Source: Notamacropus eugenii (taxonomy: Eukaryota; Chordata; Mammalia; Diprotodontia; Macropodidae). From it: a DNA stretch of 64,000 nucleotides. The stretch covers positions 26,890,903 to 26,954,902 of the forward strand of contig NC_092878.1 in NCBI RefSeq assembly GCF_028372415.1, given 5' to 3'. The notes beneath the pieces are model-generated. The model worked only from the letters and a program-made list of their open reading frames with translations, did not search any database and was not told where the DNA came from. This document shows positions 28,801 through 36,511 of the stretch, piece after piece. A program made the translations under genes and the position numbers. The number at the start of each line of letters is the position of its first letter. Position 1 is the first letter of the stretch.

Positions 28801-31800
28801 TATGTTATATAAATATAATGGAATATCATTGTGTCATAAGAGAGAGAAAAATATAGAGTTTCAGAGAAACCCTGGAAGATCTGTATGAACGGATGCAGAG
28901 ACATGAACAGAACCATCTATAAACAGCAGAACAATCTACAAGTAACAACAATGTCAAGAGAAACAGCTCTGAAAGATTTAAAAATCTTCGCAGCAATTTC
29001 CACATCTTTGCAGATTCCCTGATAAAGCTGTATAGGGAACTGATTCAACATTATAAGAATAACAGACATTCCCCTACAGACAAATGGTAAAGTAATATGA
29101 ATAAGCAGTTTTTAGAAGAAGAAATCCAAGCAATCCACAGCTATATGAAAAAATGCTCTAAATCACCAATTAAAGACTTGCAAATTAAAACATCTCTGAT
29201 GTTTTATCAGAGATTCTGATAAAATTCTATCTCACACCCATTTGATGGGCAAAGCTGACCAAAAAAGGGAAAAAAACATGCTGGAAGGACCATGGGAAAA
29301 CAAGTATATTAACGCACTGCTGGTAGAACTGTAAACTGGTCCGGTCATTCTGGAAAACATTTTTAACTCTACCCCAAAAGTTATTAAACTGTGCATACCC
29401 TTTCAGCCAGTGATAGCAGTACTACGTCTACATCGCACAAAAAGATCAACGATAGAGGAATATATACAAAAGTATTTCTAGCAACTTTTGTGTTGGCAAA
29501 GAAACTGACAGCTGAGGAATGGCTGAACGACTCACGGTATGTGAGTGTGATGTATCACTGCTGGGCTATGAGAGACGACAAACGGACTGGTTTCAGAGAA
29601 CCCTAGGAAGTGAAGTTAGCAGAACTGGAAGAAGGATGTATACGGTAGCAACAGTACCATAAAGACAACTTTGAAAGACTCAGAAGCTCTCTCAGACCAA
29701 CCACAATCTCAGAGGATGATGTCCATCCTTGTCCTACATTACAAAGAAGCTAGACTGGGAGTAGATCGAGGCAATGTTTTTTTTGGGGGGGAATGTGGTC
29801 AAGACAGGAATTTGTTTTGTTTGATGATACAAGTTCTTACTTTCTCAGTGAGGGTAGAGTAGGAGAGAGAAAAGGCAAACTTCATGAAAATAAAATTTAA
29901 TTAAAAATAAAAAGACTTAAGGATTCTGACCAATGCAGTGGTCAATCGAGATTTCAGAACAATGACTGACAGAACTGAGAACCAGAGGCTCAGAATGAGA
30001 CACACATTTCTGCCTACGATCAGTGTGGGAATCTGTTTTGCTTAATTGTGCGTATCTGTTACAAGTGTTTTTTTCTTTTCAGTTGGAGGGAGGTGAAGAG
30101 AAAAAAAGACTTGTTAACTAAAAAAAGGTAAAAACTCTATTTTTTAAAAAGTGAGTGGAACCAAGAGAACGATACGCGCAACAACCTTAAAGACTTAAGA
30201 CTGTAATCAATGCAGCGACCAACTTAGGTGACAAAGCTGGGTAATACAGTGTGCCGTCCCCTTCTAGCACGCAGAGCAGAGCCCCCTGAAGCCGGGAAGC
30301 TGTCTTCTGTCTTCCTTTGTATTCCCAGCATTTAGCAGGTGCTTAAATGCTTATTGACTGATGTGTTCAGATGGCCAAAATGGGAATGGTTTTTTTTGCT
30401 TTCCTGCATATTTATTACCTAGGTTTTCTTTTTCTTCTTTTTTAAATTTATGTAGGACTTGGGGAGGGGAATGAGAAAAAGAGAGAATTTAGGTAGGGTA
30501 GTCCAAAAGAAAGAAAAAGAGCCATTGAAGCACTTTAACACATAGAAGAGAACAGAAGGTCAGAAAGAATCACAAACAGGACAGCTGTAAAAGTTACATG
30601 TGGAATTTATTTAAAAGAAAAGCAAACTGTACAGAAGAGATTTACAATCTCATGTGCATTCCTCTTTTTCTATTCTATTATGTATAGGGAAATGCCTATT
30701 TTACTCGGCATTTAAGTTAAAAAATTTTAAATGAAAAAGAATGAACAAAAAAATTCTGGAGTGACTAAAATGTTACAATAGTCTGTGTATCAGAACTCAT
30801 TTAAATGCAAATAGCTACAAAGCAAGTACAACTGCTTGTACTGATGTTTAATGTTAAATTCATAACATAATGTAATACTGATCATTAAAAGCCACAAAAG
30901 AAAAAGGACTGTTGGTCTCAAGACTACACATAGGCCACTGGGCTAGCAGATCTGGTGGGAGCCAAGGATGGATTCAACCATTAACCACAAATAGAAGAGC
31001 GCACAAAAGTCAGAGCTTGCCCTTGGGATTGAAGTGTCTACATCATGATCATTTTAAGGTTTTTAAAGGCAGAAAATTCAAACCAAGGTTTTTAATGACA
31101 CAAAACTCAGGTCTGACCTTCAGGACTTCATCTTCATCATCATCACCACTTCAGGGTTGGCAAAGCACTTTACATGTGACCTTACTTGATCCTCACAACA
31201 ACCCTCTGAGGTAGGTATTATTCCCATTTTACAAATGAGGCTGAAAGAGGTTCTGTGGCATGCCCTGGTTCACACAGTAAGTGTCTAAGGAAGGATCTGA
31301 ACTCAGGTCCTCCTGACTCCAAGGTTCTATTCTATCCACTGGGATACCGAGCTGCACAAACCACATGGTGGTTTGTCTTTTTTTTAAAGCCTTGAATGAG
31401 TCAGGGGAAAGAGCTGTTAGCCACTCTGCTATTTCCCTATGCGTCATACCGGCTATACTTTGGCTCCATGGAGTGCAAGAACAGGCCCTGCTGCTCCAGA
31501 TTCCAAAGGAAGAAGTTTCTGTCACTTTGGTTGTTCAGTTGTGTCCGACTTTTCATGACTCCCTTTCGTGTTTTCGTGAGTTACTAGAGTGGTTTGCCAT
31601 TTCCTTCTCCAGCTCAGTTTACAGATGAGGAAACTGAGGCAAACAGGGTTAAGTGACTTGTCTGGGGTCACACAGCTAGTGAATGAGGTCAAATTTGAAC
31701 TCGGGCCTTCCTAACTCCAGGCCAGGAAGTTTCTGTCACTACAAAGTGTTAAGGTAACATTCTTCTATGGGAAGAAGCTTCTACTGACATTGAAAAGGAA

Positions 31801-34800
31801 ATTGTTGGGAAATTATAAATACAAAGAATTCATAGAAATTTGGGAAAATCTGTATGTAAACTGAAAAGGAACAAATGAAAAACAACTAAGAGAAAATTTA
31901 AATCATGATGACAATAATGGAAGAGAAAAAACATTTCAAGACTTCAGATCAATTCAGTGGGCAGCATATCTGCCACTTCTAGGTACACTTTCAGACATGG
32001 CCAGTGCATTCATTTGTTTTACTTCACTGACTGTACTCCTTCGTTACAAAGGAGGTTCTGATGAGAGGAGGCTTTAAAAAAAGCATCAATAAAACTTTCC
32101 CCCCAAAAAAAAGTAACCTGAGAATTGTTATTTTCTTACTTGTCCCTCAAAACCCTGGATTGTGCCCAACCTCCCTGGCAGCCCACAGCGAGGATGCCCA
32201 GGAGCCTATGACTCACCCGCCTTCACTCTCTCCTTCAGTCAGAGGTGCTCCAGAGTTCGCACTGAAGTAGATGGAACTGGAGCCAGTGGAGTCTCTCCTC
32301 TCCCTGCTGAATGGATACCTCCTCCTCCGAGTCACTCTTTGGCTCTCTTCCATCTGAGACCTGAAAAGTATGGCCCATTCTGCAATGTCAAACTAGATCC
32401 AGATTGCATTTATTATACCTACACTGCCACTCTTGGAGAATGAGAGAACACAGAGCACACACACGGATGGTCTGTCCCAAAGGCCCCCACTAGTAAGAGA
32501 ATGAGTTCAACAGCTCCCTTTTTCAAGACAGGTCTATTCTAAAGACTCAAAGTTTATTAAGGGATATGTAGGGTGTGGGACTGCCCTTTTGAGATTCAGT
32601 GCAAATAGTTTAACTGGTATAAAAAGACAATTTAATCTAGGTCCCCCAGATACCCAACCATGAGTGCCACCCTAATCCTGGATTAGAAGTTCTTTGAGGA
32701 AAAAAGAAAGTACAGAAGTATGGCCAATACAGGCAACAGAAGCTAAAGGCACTGCCCCAGTCAGTTGTCCAGTACTCACTTGACCTCCCCCACAATCTCC
32801 CCAGCAAGACCCCGAAGGCTATTCCTCAATTCTTCCACCTCCTTCCGAAGCTCGGTGAGGCTGCTCAACACAAAGTCCAGGCGATTCAGCACCTCCTCCT
32901 GCTTCTCCCTCGGCATGCTGGGAACAGACACAGCATCACCAGCCTCCCCTGGTGTTGCCCGCAAGAGCATCACTGAAGCATGAGAGACAGAAGACATGAA
33001 ACAAGGTCTTCCCATTTTCTTGCCCAAGTAAGACAACTGTTTCAACAAATCACTGGCCTTCACCAGACTGAGCCTAACTACTGTCTTTTTATCTAATAGC
33101 AGTGACACAGATCTACGCTAGAATCAAGTCCTTTGATGATCTGACAAGTGCTTTGCAAGAGAAAAATATTTTCTCAGAGTACCAATAACCTATCCTGCAT
33201 GTCTCTAGTATCATACCATCCCTGGTTCACTTTCACAGCTAAAAGTCTAGTGAAACTAGCAAGGCGATGCCTTAGGGTGCAAATTCTCACCACTGCTTCA
33301 CAAAATGAGAACTAAACTTCTAAGCCAAGAAAATCAAAAGCCCTATTCCTTCTCACCATGATAGAGGCCAAACAAGCTACAAAAAGAGTGGCAGCTACTG
33401 AAAGATGTACTGAAGATATCCCTTGCCAACCCTATGGGTTAAGATGCTATCACAGAGCCCACCAAATTAACTTTTGGATTACACAAAAGGTTGATGCCAA
33501 TTCCAAACTACTTACTACACACTTGGATGAATAAATGTATTGCCCTGACTGCTGAGATGCCAGATGCTAAAACAGGAAAGAAACTAGAATGGCAGGCACA
33601 ACAGAGCTGGAAATAAACCCTCTGTGTTACTAACCACCCAGGAAGCTTATAGGTTACACAACATGCTCAGCAATGCTCAGGAATGTTGGGCGACAAAGAT
33701 ACCTTGGCTATCAGTCACTGTTCCCCAAACCACAGCACAGAAACAGCCCTAATGATCAACCACAGGCTGTTGTGAGAGTTCCAAAATTCCGTACTAAGTC
33801 TAAGATTACCACCCTATGATAATCTGCCACCAAATGAATTGCAAAACTATACTCTGAGAGGTTCTAATGCTTTTTCCCACCTGAGCCACTTAAAACAGAC
33901 CTGCTTTTGTTAACAAAGTCTGACACTTTTCCCTAGTAATGTGATATGAGGTGCTCTGAAAACTTAACTCTGTCATACCTGTAACAAGAAGAGCGACTAC
34001 TTGGATTTTATCTGCCCTGAAGCTTTGCTAAGTGTACAGCATTAACCTCTACCTTGGATTGTAATACCCTCACACCCCAGCAGAGGGCAGAGCATCCCAG
34101 CCCTTTGGGTTCAAAAAAACAAGGAAGCCCCTCACCCACCGGGAATGAATTTGCTGACAACAGAAAGCAAGCAATCTGGGGGAGAGTTCTAACACTCACA
34201 CGTCAGGGTTCCATTTACCAAAGTCAGCCAGGGCAGAACATTATCTAAACTTCATCAAAAACCCAAGGTAGAAAAATAGTCCTAATATCTAAAAAGTCAA
34301 AATGACTCCCAGTGAAACCTTAGGCAGTTTATAAGAACCAGAAAGTGCCTTATAAATTATCGTGGCCAGTCCCAAGCTTTTATAAGAAATAATTTTTAAT
34401 GAGAAAACTGGGATTTAGACAGAAGGAACACACCTAAGACTATGCAGCTAATGAGCTAGGATTTCAACACAGGTGTCCTCCGACTCCAGGGCCAGTGCTC
34501 TTTCCTAACTACACAGTTAGTTTCTCTGTCTGCCAAGTAGACCACCCTATCAGACTTCAAAGAAGACGAGATCAGAGCCAAAATTAGTAAGAGAATAAAT
34601 AACTTAAAAAATACTTTCATTCACCTTAAATAAAGAGGTGGCACTGTGTAACAGAAAGACCACTGAATACCAGTCTAAGACCAGCCCTGCCACTAACCTG
34701 GCTAAGAAAGTCACCACCTCTCTGGGCCTCAAATGCCTCATTTGTAATGCAAGTTAGCTTGGGGATCTCCACAGTCTCTTCCAACTTAACATTCTCTGAT

Positions 34801-35903
34801 AAATTAAATCAGATACCCAGGTTTGTTTTAATACACACAAACCCCACTTTTCCAGGCTTTCTCTCCCCTGCAATACATACCCACACAGCATCAATCTGGG
34901 ACCTGAAACACTTGAATGCCTGTTGCCAGAACTAGCAGTGAGAACCGGGCAATCTTTTCAACACTTTTCCAGGGTAACCAGAGAAAGGAGTTCAAAGGTG
35001 AAAGTCTTTCATCACTCTTTCCACCCTAACAAGAAGCCAGCCATCGTACCCAGCCTTGAGGGTGGGATTAAACATCAGGAGACCAGCATCGGACAGAGGG
35101 ACCCCAAGCATGCTGTATTCAACCAAACCGACCAGCGGGTACTGGGGACCAGCGTGCCCCCTCTTCCCTTTCCTGCTCCTGTGAAATGGGAATGCACGCA
35201 GGGAATCCCTTTCCCTCGCCTCCACTTGTCAGGCCCCAAGAACTCAACACACAGCGAATCCCCCTCACTCTGTCCGCGCCCCCCCAAAGAGCCGGCGGAG
35301 TCTGCGGGCACACAAGCCTAAGCCTGGGGTTTGGCAGCACGGTTAAGAGGGAAACGCTTCGCATGGTTCACAACTGGCACCTCGATTCTTGCCTTCTTAA
35401 CAGTGAGGGAGGATGCAAGGGGGGAGAATTCAGAACTCAAATTTTTTTAAAGGAATGTTTAAAATAAAGAGTTTCTCGGCATTAAAACACAAACAACGCA
35501 AGTAGAGGCGGGTCCCGGGGTCCATCCCGAGCGGTCCCGCGCCCGCCCCTCCGCCCCCCGGCCCCCGGGCCCCCCAGCCCCCGGCCCCCCCCCAGGCCCC
35601 TCGGCCCCCCCAGCTCCCCCCCCCGCCCCCGGCCCCCCCGGCCCCCCCCAGCCCCCCCCGCCCCGCCCCCCAGCCCCCTCCCCGAGGCCGAGCGGTCCGC
35701 GGCGGGGCGCGCCTACCCGGGCGGAGCGGCTCCGGCGTGCGGGTGTAGCCCACGGAGTTGGACGCGTTCCAGCTCCCGCCATGGCCGCGCGTCCGTCTCC
35801 GCCGGTGGATGTAGAAGGCACAGAGGAGGCCGAGGCCCGCGGCGGCCCCGAGCACCAGCCCGAGCCCGGAGCGGGCGCCCCCCAGGACCCCCGGTCTAGA
35901 CAT
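13776..35903 (-). CDS. RMDN3: RMDN3 (PTPIP51), complete coding gene, 12 coding exons
   Basis: RMDN3 is an outer mitochondrial membrane protein that binds VAPB at ER contact sites and has a lipid-binding TPR-like domain. Exons on the - strand in order: 35903-35717, 32972-32780, 32360-32217, 23858-23588, 22513-22411, 20013-19953, 17628-17553, 17376-17299, 17047-16949, 16704-16651, 14365-14285, 13829-13776. They total 1401 nt, with consistent phases and no internal stop, giving 466 residues against about 470 in human. Seen are an N-terminal membrane segment (about 9-31, [19 protein letters not shown]) followed by Arg-rich HRRRRTR, a coiled coil about 85-120, the FFAT-like IYFSANS at 157-163, an acidic linker about 180-205, and the TPR-like half from about 240. 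The start matches the human MSRxGxLGGAR N-terminus. The last two exons are the most diverged part. Confidence 0.97.
14285..14365 (-). CDS. RMDN3: RMDN3 coding exon: [17 protein letters not shown]
   Basis: An 81 nt exon encoding [20 protein letters not shown] then LPDVTNE. Human has [20 protein letters not shown] here, so this part is less constrained. The acceptor is cttctctctag and the donor is GAG|gtagcc. Confidence 0.93.
14395..14590 (-). repeat. tRNA-headed SINE, tail type B (antisense to window)
   Basis: The reverse strand shows the head (agctagatggatagaatgcc) and the tail block ggagaaagaaatggcaaacc ... gactgaaacaaagactgaac. It lies in the second-last RMDN3 intron. Confidence 0.8.
14650..14760 (+). 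repeat. Possible repeat family X scrap
   Basis: It has catgttcattaagtacgtacagaacactacactaaatgataaggga in the order of the family-X start, but diverged. Confidence 0.35.
14815..15000 (-). repeat. L1 3'-end scrap and MIR tail (both antisense)
   Basis: 14815-14905 resembles the reverse of the L1 terminus. 14915-15000 reads aataatagcctttatttg...cttacaaagtgctgttcatat, a reverse MIR tail. Confidence 0.45.
15045..15300 (+). repeat. L1 ORF2-end fragment
   Basis: It has ctaatatacatgaaaatattcatagcagtact...ggtgcctactgatgggagaatggctga, the L1 C-terminal block seen at 42470-42600. Confidence 0.5.
15430..15530 (+). repeat. MIR-type fragment cut by a SINE
   Basis: aatgtagcaaatagagttctagcttcgg...gggttggatttccaact looks like a MIR head and core. 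It stops where the next SINE begins. Confidence 0.4.
15531..15838 (+). repeat. Full tRNA-headed SINE with tail type A
   Basis: The best-preserved SINE here. The head is ggacagctaggtggtgcagtgg with a B-box-like ttcaaatc. The middle is agctgtgtgaccttgggcaa. A long tail follows (gatggctctggaggagaagtg, gaggctggtgacctgcacag, caacgaaggatgaacac). The tail is shared with the fragment at 1075-1350. It is antisense to RMDN3. Confidence 0.85.
15838..16250 (+). repeat. Repeat family X
   Basis: It starts aataagcacctactgtgttccaggcactatgctaag and runs through ggaagcagtgtttaagcag to ttttatttggtcttaagaac-tgggagccac, as in the 24 kb copy. Confidence 0.7.
16260..16590 (+). repeat. L1 3'-end fragment
   Basis: It contains aaaataagtagaaccaaaagaacaa...gatggcaacaatg, equivalent to the gagcagaaccaggagaacaa block of other L1 ends here. 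Confidence 0.45.
16651..16704 (-). CDS. RMDN3: RMDN3 coding exon: [15 protein letters not shown]
   Basis: A 54 nt exon encoding [18 protein letters not shown], matching human [18 protein letters not shown] except for one residue. Confidence 0.95.
16949..17047 (-). CDS. RMDN3: RMDN3 coding exon: [13 protein letters not shown]
   Basis: A 99 nt exon encoding [20 protein letters not shown] and [13 protein letters not shown], close to human RMDN3. The acceptor is ttggtgacag and the donor is AAG|gtatca. Confidence 0.96.
17299..17376 (-). CDS. RMDN3: RMDN3 coding exon: [15 protein letters not shown]
   Basis: A 78 nt exon encoding [20 protein letters not shown] then GRWCYQ. The ALxPDNP and GRWCYQ motifs are typical of the RMD family TPR-like repeats. 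Confidence 0.96.
17553..17628 (-). CDS. RMDN3: RMDN3 coding exon: TPR-like helices
   Basis: A 76 nt exon encoding [20 protein letters not shown] then GYTFK. The acceptor is cctctttgatag and the donor is AAG|gtgaga. Confidence 0.95.
17845..18400 (+). repeat. L1 ORF2 end and 3' part
   Basis: It shows gtatgccttttgatccagtgg, gacccatatgtataaaaatag, tggggaatggatgaacc and ggacttccatgaactgatgcag in the L1 order. Confidence 0.6.
18535..18670. repeat. CA/TG and TA-rich microsatellite
   Basis: An imperfect alternating purine-pyrimidine tract (cacacatacac, atatatatacacgtgtat, tgtatatgtgcacatatg). In RMDN3 intron sequence. Confidence 0.85.
18700..19030 (+). repeat. Repeat family X, 3' part, diverged
   Basis: It has aaaggtcttatttgcagctggcatctgaactgagcttagaagga and ggatgagtgcattctaggcatg, the body of family X without its 5' end. 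Confidence 0.45.
19953..20013 (-). CDS. RMDN3: RMDN3 coding exon [15 protein letters not shown]
   Basis: A 61 nt exon encoding [20 protein letters not shown] and part of the Trp codon. The acceptor is atcttttag and the donor is TG|gtaaat. Too short to show as an independent open frame. Confidence 0.93.
20140..20240 (+). repeat. MIR tail
   Basis: gtgaagtgctgggcaaacttt...ctatgtaaatgctggctattatt. Confidence 0.55.
20820..21125 (+). repeat. CR1/L3-like LINE fossil
   Basis: The order aagaggtcacctaatccac, agcagaggccatctggcctt, aaggcaaccagttctactgt, ttttccctcatattgtattaag and cttctatccct matches the 3' end of CR1-class LINEs as I know it from birds and from mammalian L3. Old and diverged. Confidence 0.55.
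21126..21330 (+). repeat. MIR-related SINE
   Basis: ggcagcagagcggatcctgctggacttggaatcaggaag, then acactggacaagtcacttaatcg, then ccccatctgtaaaatgaggg. Confidence 0.7.
21475..21780 (+). repeat. Repeat family X, diverged
   Basis: It begins aacaaatatttatgaaacacccactctgggtactgg and continues through gaggttacagtctgtcagag to ggaaggttcgttagaagag. Confidence 0.5.
21830..22375 (+). repeat. Two MIR-type SINE fragments
   Basis: One lies at about 21835-21950 (ctgggttcccatgctagc...ttcatctgtaaaatgaggggc) and one at about 22210-22375 (gcacactggatttgggatcagaagac...tgtgtgaccctgggcaaatgac). Confidence 0.55.
22411..22513 (-). CDS. RMDN3: RMDN3 coding exon: start of TPR-like domain
   Basis: It encodes [20 protein letters not shown], then [15 protein letters not shown]. 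The acceptor is catctgcag and the donor is G|gtgagc. Confidence 0.96.
23588..23858 (-). CDS. RMDN3: RMDN3 coding exon: acidic linker
   Basis: It encodes [20 protein letters not shown], the acidic run [13 protein letters not shown], then a Leu-rich stretch [15 protein letters not shown] and ends LLNNKLA. It is the longest coding exon (271 nt). The exon sits after the gene's largest intron (about 8.4 kb). Confidence 0.95.
23975..24545 (+). repeat. Repeat family X, near-full copy
   Basis: The longest copy of a family found at least seven times in the window. The 5' end is agtcaataagcatttaagtgcccactgtgtgccag. Then come gtctcatgggagagacaacatg, ggttagggctgggaaaggcttcctg, ggttatgaagggctttaaatcctggg, cactggagttaatgcagtag and ctacaccagggtggtggcgatg. 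I know this type of sequence as abundant in marsupials but cannot assign it to a class. No protein frame is kept. Confidence 0.75.
24550..25715. other. RMDN3 intron, no recognised element
   Basis: Part of the 8.4 kb intron between the FFAT exon and the acidic-linker exon. Short open frames have no protein signature. Confidence 0.4.
25720..26060 (+). repeat. Repeat family X
   Basis: taacagataattactaagaatctactgtgtgctggatgc, gtctctgccttcaagaaactttcagtctg and tgacctgggaagacttcatgga follow the family order. Confidence 0.6.
26065..27165. other. RMDN3 intron, no recognised element
   Basis: No exon, microsatellite or nameable repeat seen. Confidence 0.4.
27170..27385 (-). repeat. MIR-type SINE (antisense)
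   Basis: cataaagtacttaacat...ccctatgaaataggtaata...ggaaacagggacaaagaaagattaagtgac reads as MIR on the reverse strand. Confidence 0.65.
27390..28335. other. RMDN3 intron, no recognised element
   Basis: Contains an open frame at 27598-27894 with no known signature. No repeat named. Confidence 0.35.
28340..28960 (+). repeat. L1 ORF2-end and 3' fragment, first of a run
   Basis: It runs from agaaaagcaaatggaaatcatcat through gtacaaccattttgggaaacaa, acaaaaatgtttatagtagtcc and tggggaatggatgaataaatt to ggaagatctgtatgaacggatgcag. Several small breaks. Confidence 0.65.
28961..29930 (+). repeat. L1 ORF2-end and 3' fragment, second of a run
   Basis: It repeats the same block order: aattaaaacatctctgatg, tattaacgcactgctggtagaactg, tgtgcataccctttcagcc, gctgaggaatggctgaac, gaagtgaagttagcagaac, ending near an A-rich tail at 29885-29925. 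Confidence 0.65.
29931..30240 (+). repeat. L1 3' part, third of a run
   Basis: ttctgaccaatgcagtggtcaatcg...gacacacatttctgcctacg...tgttttgcttaattgtgcgta, the same 3' segment as in the neighbouring copies, then an A-rich end near 30118-30145. Confidence 0.5.
30260..30365 (+). repeat. L2-type LINE 3' end
   Basis: ttcctttgtattcccagcatttagcaggtgcttaaatgcttattgactga is the terminal L2-like motif also seen at 40160-40245 and 63745-63830. Confidence 0.55.
30370..31105. other. RMDN3 intron, A/T-rich
   Basis: T-rich and A-rich runs near 30390-30450 and 30600-30780. No exon or named repeat. Confidence 0.4.
31110..31355 (-). repeat. MIR-type SINE (antisense)
   Basis: gttggcaaagcactttacatg...ctctgaggtaggtattattcccattttacaaatgagg, a good reverse MIR, with a reverse SINE-head-like end (ctatccactgggataccgagctg). 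Confidence 0.75.
31515..31735 (-). repeat. tRNA-headed SINE, tail type B (antisense to window)
   Basis: The reverse strand shows tgactaactcac..., ggagaaggaaatggcaaacc and the gtcacttaac/agctgtgtgacc block. It lies between the L1 run and the FFAT exon of RMDN3. Confidence 0.8.
31780..32050 (+). repeat. L1 3' fragment
   Basis: gggaaaatctgtatgtaaactg...caagacttcagatcaattcagtggg...tcagacatggccagtgcattcat follows the 3' segment of the other L1 ends here. Confidence 0.4.
32217..32360 (-). CDS. RMDN3: RMDN3 coding exon: FFAT motif
   Basis: It encodes [10 protein letters not shown], then [19 protein letters not shown] and [19 protein letters not shown]. The IYFSANS core falls at residues 157-163, the same numbering as the human phospho-FFAT VYFTASS. 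The exon is 144 nt and does not stand out as an open frame because it is short. Confidence 0.94.
32780..32972 (-). CDS. RMDN3: RMDN3 coding exon: coiled coil
   Basis: It encodes [13 protein letters not shown] through to [11 protein letters not shown]. The heptad-like run [20 protein letters not shown] matches the coiled coil of human RMDN3. The acceptor is catgcttcag and the donor is AA|gtgagt. Confidence 0.96.
32975..34370. other. RMDN3 intron, no repeat recognised
   Basis: Mostly unassigned intron sequence. A CTCF-like motif sits at 34077-34092 (separate entry). Confidence 0.4.
34077..34092 (+). promoter_or_regulatory. CTCF-like motif
   Basis: CCAGCAGAGGGCAGAG fits the core CCASYAGRKGGCRS on the + strand. 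A motif match by eye only; binding is unknown. Confidence 0.4.
34375..34530 (-). repeat. MIR-type SINE (antisense)
   Basis: aatgagaaaactgggatttagacag...cacctaagactatgcagctaatgagctagg. Confidence 0.55.
34635..34815 (+). repeat. MIR-type SINE
   Basis: aggtggcactgtgtaacagaaagaccactgaat...ccactaacctggctaagaaagtcac...cctcatttgtaatgcaag. Confidence 0.5.
35518..35690. repeat. Poly-C/poly-G low-complexity tract in RMDN3 intron 1
   Basis: Many runs of 4-9 C on the + strand, broken by single other bases, so the RMDN3 strand is a dense series of G runs. It begins about 25 bases after the 5' splice site of the first coding exon. G-quadruplex formation is an inference from composition. Confidence 0.85.
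35717..35903 (-). CDS. RMDN3: RMDN3 first coding exon: membrane anchor
   Basis: It starts ATG TCT AGA CC ([11 protein letters not shown]). It encodes 62 codons plus one base and ends CCG G|gtaggc. It carries the single membrane helix and basic flank that place the protein in the outer mitochondrial membrane. The open frame continues upstream of this ATG into GC-rich DNA, but there is a good acceptor (ccgccccgcag) seven bases before the ATG, so the extension is not coding. Confidence 0.94.
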
Positions 35904-35910
35904 GCTGCAC

Positions 35911-36168
35911 CTGCGGGGCGGAGGGGAGGGGGGTGAGCGGCCCGGGCCCCCCCGGCCCGGCTCCGCAGCCCGGCCCGCTGCCTCCCGGGCGCCCGGCCCA
36001 TCCTCCGGGGACCCCCGAGAGAGCGGGCGCGGACGCCCCGGGCCGCGCGGACCCCCCCGGACCCTTACCCGGCCTCCGGACACCATAGCACCAATGCCGT
36101 CACCTCCGGCCAGGTCCCGCGGGGACGCAGTCTCTCCGCCACGCTCCGCTACCTGCCTTCCCACCTAC
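35911..36168 (-). other. RMDN3: Proposed first intron of RMDN3 (in 5' UTR)
   Basis: On the - strand TTAGCAG|gtaggtgg at 36169/36168 is a strong donor and ccgccccgcag|GTGCAGC at 35911/35910 a good acceptor. Splicing these puts the ATG seven bases into its exon and removes the GC-rich open frame upstream. It makes 13 exons in all, which fits my memory of the human gene. No transcript evidence. Confidence 0.5.
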
Positions 36169-36189
36169 CTGCTAATCCAGCCACCTGAC

Positions 36190-36210
36190 CGCGGCGGCGG
36201 CGGCGGCGGC
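36190..36210. repeat. CGG triplet repeat
   Basis: About seven gcg/cgg units at the inferred RMDN3 5' end; the transcript would read CCG or GCC repeats. Confidence 0.8.
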
Positions 36211-36255
36211 AACCCCGGCGCGCAGAGATGACGTCTGACCACAAGCCCCGCCCCG

Positions 36256-36272
36256 CCCCGCCAGGGGGCGGG
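36256..36272 (+). promoter_or_regulatory. CTCF-like or GC-box motif
   Basis: CCGCCAGGGGGCGGGG in the RMDN3 promoter fits both a CTCF core and overlapping Sp1 GC boxes. I cannot tell which by sequence. Confidence 0.35.
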
Positions 36273-36511
36273 GCCTGCGGGGACCTCGAGGGGAGGGGTG
36301 AGAGGAGCCCGGGAAAGGAGGGGGAGGGGTGGGGGGAGAGAGACCTAGAGCCAGCGAGCCAGAAGGGAGGAGGGAGGGGCCCGGGGGAGCTCTGTTTTCT
36401 CCGGGTAAGGCTTTTTTTCTTTTTAACATTCAGGTTTTTTGCATTTTGAGTTTTCAGGTTCTCCCCATTGAGAAGGCCAGCGAGACGATACCTGTTCCAC
36501 GTGTAAAGACG

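Larger units (their letters stand above)
35690..36290 (-). promoter_or_regulatory. RMDN3: RMDN3 CpG-island promoter
   Basis: Very CpG-dense DNA around the start of RMDN3. It holds a CGG triplet run at about 36190-36210, a CRE-like TGACGTC at 36229-36235, and GC boxes (cccgccccgcccc, gggggcgggg) at 36245-36275. There is no TATA box. The transcription start is inferred near 36200-36230. Confidence 0.7.

Noticed and set aside
35459-36164. Long GC-rich open frames around the RMDN3 first exon
   Set aside because: Only 35903-35717 in one frame is real coding sequence. The rest is CpG-island and poly-C DNA that lacks stops because of composition, and splice sites cut the frame.
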